17,325 bases of DNA from an uncultured delta proteobacterium. GTDB lineage: Bacteria > Myxococcota_A > Polyangia > Polyangiales > Polyangiaceae. Location: the NCBI GenBank assembly GCA_903858055.1, contig CAIOHM010000477.1, forward strand, positions 1-17,325, read 5' to 3'. The notes under the pieces are model-generated. The model searched no databases. It was not told where the DNA came from and saw only the letters and a program-made list of their open reading frames with translations. The position numbers and the translations under genes were made by a program. Within the stretch, counting starts at the first letter, position 1, and every line of letters begins with the position of its first letter. Below are positions 14,100 through 17,325 of this stretch, one piece after another.

Positions 14100-14756
14100 T
14101 CAGGGCTTCTCGCGCGAGGCCTTCTCGACGTGACCGCTCGTGCCGAAGCGCTTCGCGAGGACCTCGAGCACGCTCCGCACGTCGAGACCCCGGCTCTCGA
14201 GCCCCACGAGCGTGTGGAACAGGAGGTCCGCACCCTCGGAAGAGACGCGCTCGTCGGTCTCGCCGGCCACCGCGCGCACGAACTCGTCGGCCTCTTCGCG
14301 CACCTTCGCCCCGATCTTCTCCGCGCCGCCCTCGAGGAGGCTCTTCACGTAGCTCTTCGCGCTCGTGGCGTGGCGCCGCGCGGTGATTTCCTCGGTGAGC
14401 GTCGACAAGAACGGTGCTCGTGACGCGCGCGCTTCGCCGTCGTGGAGGGGCCGGAAGAAGCAAGAGGGCGTCCCCGTGTGGCAGCTCGGGCCCGCAGGGT
14501 CGACGAGGTAGAGGAGCGTGTCGCCGTCGCAGTCGACGAGGATCTCTTGGACCGCCATCGTGTGGCCGCTGGTCGCGCCCTTCACCCAAAGCTCGCCACG
14601 CGAGCGGCTCCAGAACGTCGCCTGCCGCGTCTCTTCCGTGTGGCGGAGCGCCGCTTGATTGGCCCACGCCACCATGCGGACCTCACCCGTCAGACGGTCT
14701 TGCACCACGACGGGCACGAGCCCGCGATCGTCCCACGCCACCGCAACCGTGCTCAT
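14100..14756 (-). CDS. hisIE: Bifunctional phosphoribosyl-AMP cyclohydrolase / phosphoribosyl-ATP pyrophosphatase
   Basis: This 218-residue cytosolic enzyme carries out the second and third steps of histidine synthesis. The N-terminal HisI part (1-115) has the expected run from GEVRMVAWANQAAL through TFWSRSRGELWVKGATSG. Its metal and catalytic residues are in VDCDGD (D75, C76, D77, D79), C92 in GPSCHTG and C99 in SCF. The HisE part (115-210) has the KSYVKSLL helix, E154/E155/E158 in VREEADEFVRA, and E174/D177 in EGADLLFHTLV, the Mg-binding acidic residues of this helical pyrophosphatase. The length matches fused HisIE proteins. The ATG at 14756 follows a weak AAGG. The gene stands alone, with no other his gene in the window, and is divergent from the transporter gene. 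Confidence 0.95.
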   Translation of the reverse strand: MSTVAVAWDDRGLVPVVVQDRLTGEVRMVAWANQAALRHTEETRQATFWSRSRGELWVKGATSGHTMAVQEILVDCDGDTLLYLVDPAGPSCHTGTPSCFFRPLHDGEARASRAPFLSTLTEEITARRHATSAKSYVKSLLEGGAEKIGAKVREEADEFVRAVAGETDERVSSEGADLLFHTLVGLESRGLDVRSVLEVLAKRFGTSGHVEKASREKP

Positions 14757-14872
14757 GGCGCGCGCCTTACCATGGGCCCAGGGTCCGGCGCACGAGGCGA
14801 TCCGGCGCCGCGCGAGGCGTTCGCTCTTTCGCGCGCAGCCTGGTAGGTCAACGCACCGGAGAAGCGAACCCC
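14757..14872. promoter_or_regulatory. Divergent region between hisIE and the MFS transporter
   Basis: These 116 bases lie between two divergent starts and should hold both promoters. I see only the transporter's ribosome site (14858-14864); no clear -35/-10 pair, attenuator peptide with a His run, or strong hairpin is visible. The assignment rests on orientation. Confidence 0.3.
14858..14864 (+). promoter_or_regulatory. Ribosome binding site of the MFS transporter
   Basis: GGAGAAG ends eight bases before the ATG at 14873. This settles the start: the frame is open far upstream, but that extension is Arg-rich and runs antisense to hisIE. Confidence 0.7.
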
Positions 14873-16273
14873 ATGCCCGCCTGGCTCTCGCACATCGCCC
14901 CCATCGTGTTGCTCTTGGTCGCCGTCGGCATCGTCGTCGCGCGCATGCCCAAGGTCGATCTCGGTCACAGCGAGGCGTTCAAGCGCCGCCGCGTGATGAA
15001 CTGGCTCCCGCTCGGGCTCACCTACGCCTTCCTCTACTTCGGTCGCTACAACCTCTCGGCGATCGTCAGCGAGCTCGACAAAGCGCAGCTGCTCACGAAG
15101 GCGCAGTTCAACGAGATCGACGGCATCGGCGCGTGGGTCTACGGCGTCGCGTTCCTCATCAACGGGCCGCTCACCGACCGCCTCGGCGGCCGCGCGACCA
15201 TCCTCATCGCCGCGGGCGCGTCTTCGCTCTTGAACGTCGCAATGGCACTCGCCATGCGCGCCGCCAACCAAGACCCGAGCGCCACCGCCGCCACGCTCCG
15301 CGAACAGCTCCTCGTGCTCAACGCGGCGAACATGTACTTTCAAAGCTTCGGCGCCGTGAGCATCGTGAAGGTGAACGCGCCTTGGTTCCACGTGCGCGAG
15401 CGCGGCGTCCTCGGTGGCCTCTTCGGGATCCTCATCTCACTCGGGCTCTACTTCGCCTACGATTGGAGCCTGCTCCTCGCGAAGTTCGGCTTCGCCGCGC
15501 CCTTCTGGGGCCCCGCCGTCGTCCTCGCGCTGTGCGTCGTCATGTCCGCGGTCTACGTCCGCGACACACCCTCCGACGCCGGCTTCGACGACTTCGACAC
15601 CGGCGACGCGACCGCGGGTCAGGTGGGCACGATGCCCGTCCGCGAGGTCATCACGCGCATGTTCTCGCAGCGGGTCATCTGGCTCATCGTCGCCATCGAG
15701 TTCTGCTCCGGCTTCCTGCGCCAAGCGGTGATGAAGCAGTACCGGCCCTTCGCGAAGGCGGTCGGCGCGGACGGCTCCTTCGTCTACCAAAACTGGGGCA
15801 TGCTCCTCTGCGTCGCGGGCATCCTCGGCGGCGTCTTCGCGGGCTTCATCTCGGACCAGGTCTTCCAGTCGCGCCGCGGTCCCGTCGCGAGCGTGCTCTA
15901 CGCGGGGCTCCTCGCCGGCTGCGCCGCGGCCTTCGTGCTCCTCGACGGGCCCATGCTCGGGTGGAGCGTGGTGTTCATGTCCCTCTGCGTGATCGGCGTG
16001 CACGGCATGCTCTCGGGCACCGCCTCGATGGACTTCGGCGGCAGCAAGAACGCGGGCATCGTCACGGGCGTCATCGACGGCTTCGTGTACCTCGGCACGG
16101 GCGCGCAAGCCTTCTACTACGCACGCGCGCTGCCCACCGGAACCGCTGCCAAGACCGCCGCCGCGTGGAAGGTGTGGCCCGCCGCCATGCTCCCGGTGGC
16201 CGTCCTCGGCCTCGCGCTCTGCGCCACGATCTGGAACGCTCGCCCGCAGAAGGGCACCTCCAGCGGTCACTGA
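14873..16273 (+). CDS. MFS transporter, organophosphate:phosphate antiporter (GlpT/UhpT-like) type
   Basis: The 466-residue protein is an inner-membrane MFS carrier. NWLPLGLTYAFLYFGRYNLS places Arg58 where GlpT has its substrate Arg45, and FCSGFLRQAVMKQYRPF places Arg283 where GlpT has Arg269. The spacing of 225 nearly equals that of GlpT (224). The loop 2-3 motif is INGPLTDRLGGRA, and APWFHVRERGVLGGLFGILISLG matches the ERG region of the family. An additional hydrophobic segment at residues 8-24 precedes the usual first helix, so there may be 13 spans or an uncleaved leader helix. A probable substrate is a phosphorylated small molecule such as glycerol-3-phosphate or a sugar phosphate, exchanged for phosphate; which one cannot be told. 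It is divergent from hisIE and lies 97 bases before asd. Confidence 0.87.
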   Translation: MPAWLSHIAPIVLLLVAVGIVVARMPKVDLGHSEAFKRRRVMNWLPLGLTYAFLYFGRYNLSAIVSELDKAQLLTKAQFNEIDGIGAWVYGVAFLINGPLTDRLGGRATILIAAGASSLLNVAMALAMRAANQDPSATAATLREQLLVLNAANMYFQSFGAVSIVKVNAPWFHVRERGVLGGLFGILISLGLYFAYDWSLLLAKFGFAAPFWGPAVVLALCVVMSAVYVRDTPSDAGFDDFDTGDATAGQVGTMPVREVITRMFSQRVIWLIVAIEFCSGFLRQAVMKQYRPFAKAVGADGSFVYQNWGMLLCVAGILGGVFAGFISDQVFQSRRGPVASVLYAGLLAGCAAAFVLLDGPMLGWSVVFMSLCVIGVHGMLSGTASMDFGGSKNAGIVTGVIDGFVYLGTGAQAFYYARALPTGTAAKTAAAWKVWPAAMLPVAVLGLALCATIWNARPQKGTSSGH

Positions 16274-16304
16274 CACGCCGTTTTGACGCGGCGCATTATA
16301 TCGC

Positions 16305-16332
16305 TTGCACCCCGGTTTTTTTCGAGCATACG
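16305..16332 (+). promoter_or_regulatory. Candidate sigma-70-like promoter of asd
   Basis: TTGCAC (16305-16310) and CATACG (16327-16332) are spaced by 16 bases, inside the most AT-rich intergenic patch of the window, which also has a seven-T run at 16316-16322 and TTATAT at 16296-16301. The -10 match is imperfect. It would give a leader of roughly 30 bases before the asd start. The upstream gene has no clear terminator, so read-through from the transporter is also possible. Confidence 0.35.
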
Positions 16333-16358
16333 TTCACAGCGCAACGCGCAGGTAATTC

Positions 16359-16364
16359 AAGGAG
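16359..16364 (+). promoter_or_regulatory. Ribosome binding site of asd
   Basis: AAGGAG lies six bases before the ATG at 16371, one of the clearest ribosome sites in the window, and fixes the start. Confidence 0.75.
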
Positions 16365-16370
16365 TCGACG

Positions 16371-17325
16371 ATGAGCTTCACGGTGGCAGTGGTGGGCGCA
16401 ACGGGCGCCGTTGGTCGCGAGATGGTCCGCATCCTCGAGCAGCGGAACTTCCCCGTGAAGAAGCTCGTGCCGCTCGCGAGCCCGCGCAGCGCTGGAACCA
16501 CGATGAAGTTCCGCGGCGAAGACGTGCCCGTGCAGGTCGTGTGTGCGGAGGCGTTCCAAGGCGTCGACGTGGCGCTGTTCAGCGCAGGGGCGAGCCCGGC
16601 GAAGGAGTGGGCTCCGGTGGCCGCGAAGGCCGGCGCGATCGTCATCGACAACTCGAGCGCGTGGCGCATGGACCCGGACTGCCCGCTCGTGGTGCCCGAG
16701 GTGAACGCGCATCACCTCAAGAGCATCCCCAAGGGCATCGTCGCGAACCCGAACTGCTCGACGATCCAAATGCTCGTCGCGCTCAAGCCGCTCCACGAGG
16801 CCGCGCACATCGAGCACATCGTCGTCGCCACGTACCAAGCCGCGAGCGGCAAGGGCCACGAGGCCGTCACCGAGCTGGTCGCGCAGGCCAAAGCGATCGT
16901 CGAGGGCACGGAGCCCGAGGCCAAGGTGTTCCCGGGCGTGCTCGCGTTCAACACGCTCTGCGACTGGAAGGCCGGCGAGAACGACTACTCGGAAGAAGAG
17001 CTCAAGATGGTCAACGAGACCCGCAAGATGCTCGACGACCAGACCATCGGCGTCTCGCCGACGACCGTGCGCGTGCCCGTCGTGAACGGGCACTCCGAGA
17101 GCGTGTGGGTCCGCTTCAAGCGCCCCATGAGCGCGAAGGAGGCAAAGGAGATCCTCGCGAAGGCGCCGGGGCTCGTGCTTCACGGCGAGAGCTACGCCCC
17201 TGGCAAGCACCCGCAGCCCCGCACGGTCACGGGCGAAGACGCGGTGCACGTGGGCCGCATCCGCGACGACCTCGCCGTCCCCGGTGCGCTGAACCTGTGG
17301 GTGGTCGGCGACAACCTCCGCAAGG
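16371..17325 (+). CDS. asd: Aspartate-semialdehyde dehydrogenase, partial (C-terminus off the edge)
   Basis: 318 residues are visible; about 20 are missing at the right edge. The enzyme makes aspartate semialdehyde from aspartyl phosphate with NADPH, feeding lysine, diaminopimelate, threonine and methionine synthesis in the cytosol. The N-terminal nucleotide-binding loop is VAVVGATGAVGREMVRILEQ. The active-site cysteine is C129 in ANPNCSTIQM, and the catalytic histidine is H241 in VPVVNGHSESV. Other family marks are LFSAGASPAKEWAP, IDNSSAWRMDP and VPEVN. The start is set by AAGGAG six bases upstream. It follows the MFS gene by 97 bases and probably has its own promoter. No internal disruption is seen. 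Confidence 0.96.
   Translation, partial: MSFTVAVVGATGAVGREMVRILEQRNFPVKKLVPLASPRSAGTTMKFRGEDVPVQVVCAEAFQGVDVALFSAGASPAKEWAPVAAKAGAIVIDNSSAWRMDPDCPLVVPEVNAHHLKSIPKGIVANPNCSTIQMLVALKPLHEAAHIEHIVVATYQAASGKGHEAVTELVAQAKAIVEGTEPEAKVFPGVLAFNTLCDWKAGENDYSEEELKMVNETRKMLDDQTIGVSPTTVRVPVVNGHSESVWVRFKRPMSAKEAKEILAKAPGLVLHGESYAPGKHPQPRTVTGEDAVHVGRIRDDLAVPGALNLWVVGDNLRK

Noticed and set aside
11786..14386. An 866-codon plus-strand frame over the coiled-coil gene
   Set aside because: It is the mirror of a coiled-coil coding sequence; its Leu/Arg/Glu repeats follow from the complementary codons.
14414..14872. Upstream extension of the MFS transporter frame
   Set aside because: The extension is Arg/Pro/Ser-rich, antisense to hisIE, and the real start at 14873 has a clear GGAGAAG.
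1..17325. tRNA, rRNA, CRISPR array, insertion sequence or prophage elements
   Set aside because: No regularly spaced repeats, cloverleaf-like segment, transposase motif or terminal inverted repeats were seen on either strand.

Overview
The window is high-GC bacterial DNA, most likely from the Myxococcota (myxobacteria and relatives). Three things point there: a secreted metalloprotease ends in a MYXO-CTERM-like tail (Gly/Cys motif, hydrophobic helix, Arg/Lys-rich end); a pseudo-receiver plus long coiled-coil protein has the layout of the myxobacterial polarity/motility proteins FrzS and AglZ; and third-position GC bias is strong enough to open long antisense frames almost everywhere. I see no mobile element, tRNA, rRNA, CRISPR array or prophage signature.

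Layout, left to right. (1) Minus strand: a PIG3-type NAD(P)H quinone oxidoreductase (95-1111), joined by an ATGA overlap to a gene that leaves the window at position 1. (2) Plus strand: a degenerate GGDEF protein (1164-2318) and, 4 bases later, a large U32-family protein (2323-4818) with two U32-like halves. (3) Minus strand: a dihaem c-type cytochrome, a putative lipoprotein (4805-6334), whose 3' end overlaps the U32 gene. (4) A 369-base divergent spacer with two hairpins. (5) Plus strand: a gluzincin metalloprotease (6704-8980), a terminator-like hairpin, then an exported protein with a degenerate calcineurin-like domain, a 5'-nucleotidase C-terminal domain and a beta-strand-rich, probably outer-membrane, C-terminus. 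The last part is separated by an apparent frameshift near 10.9 kb. (6) Minus strand: a pseudo-receiver/coiled-coil gene (11822-13918) coupled by a GTGA overlap to a RimI-type acetyltransferase (11331-11825). (7) Minus strand: bifunctional hisIE (14100-14756). (8) Plus strand: an organophosphate:phosphate-antiporter-type MFS transporter (14873-16273), then asd (16371 to the right edge, about 20 residues short).

Most of this is core or household content: histidine and lysine/threonine-family biosynthesis, rRNA-modification-like U32, RimI, redox enzymes. The parts that deserve attention are the degenerate, probably non-catalytic proteins. These are a GGDEF lacking two signature residues, a receiver lacking its phospho-acceptor, and a nucleotidase-like protein lacking its metal ligands but apparently tied to an outer-membrane barrel. 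Also notable are the duplicated U32 protein with two cysteine quartets and the RoxA/MauG-like dihaem lipoprotein. I did not find a clear multi-gene system of a new kind. The pseudo-nucleotidase/barrel protein and the pseudo-receiver/RimI pair are the best candidates for undescribed biology.
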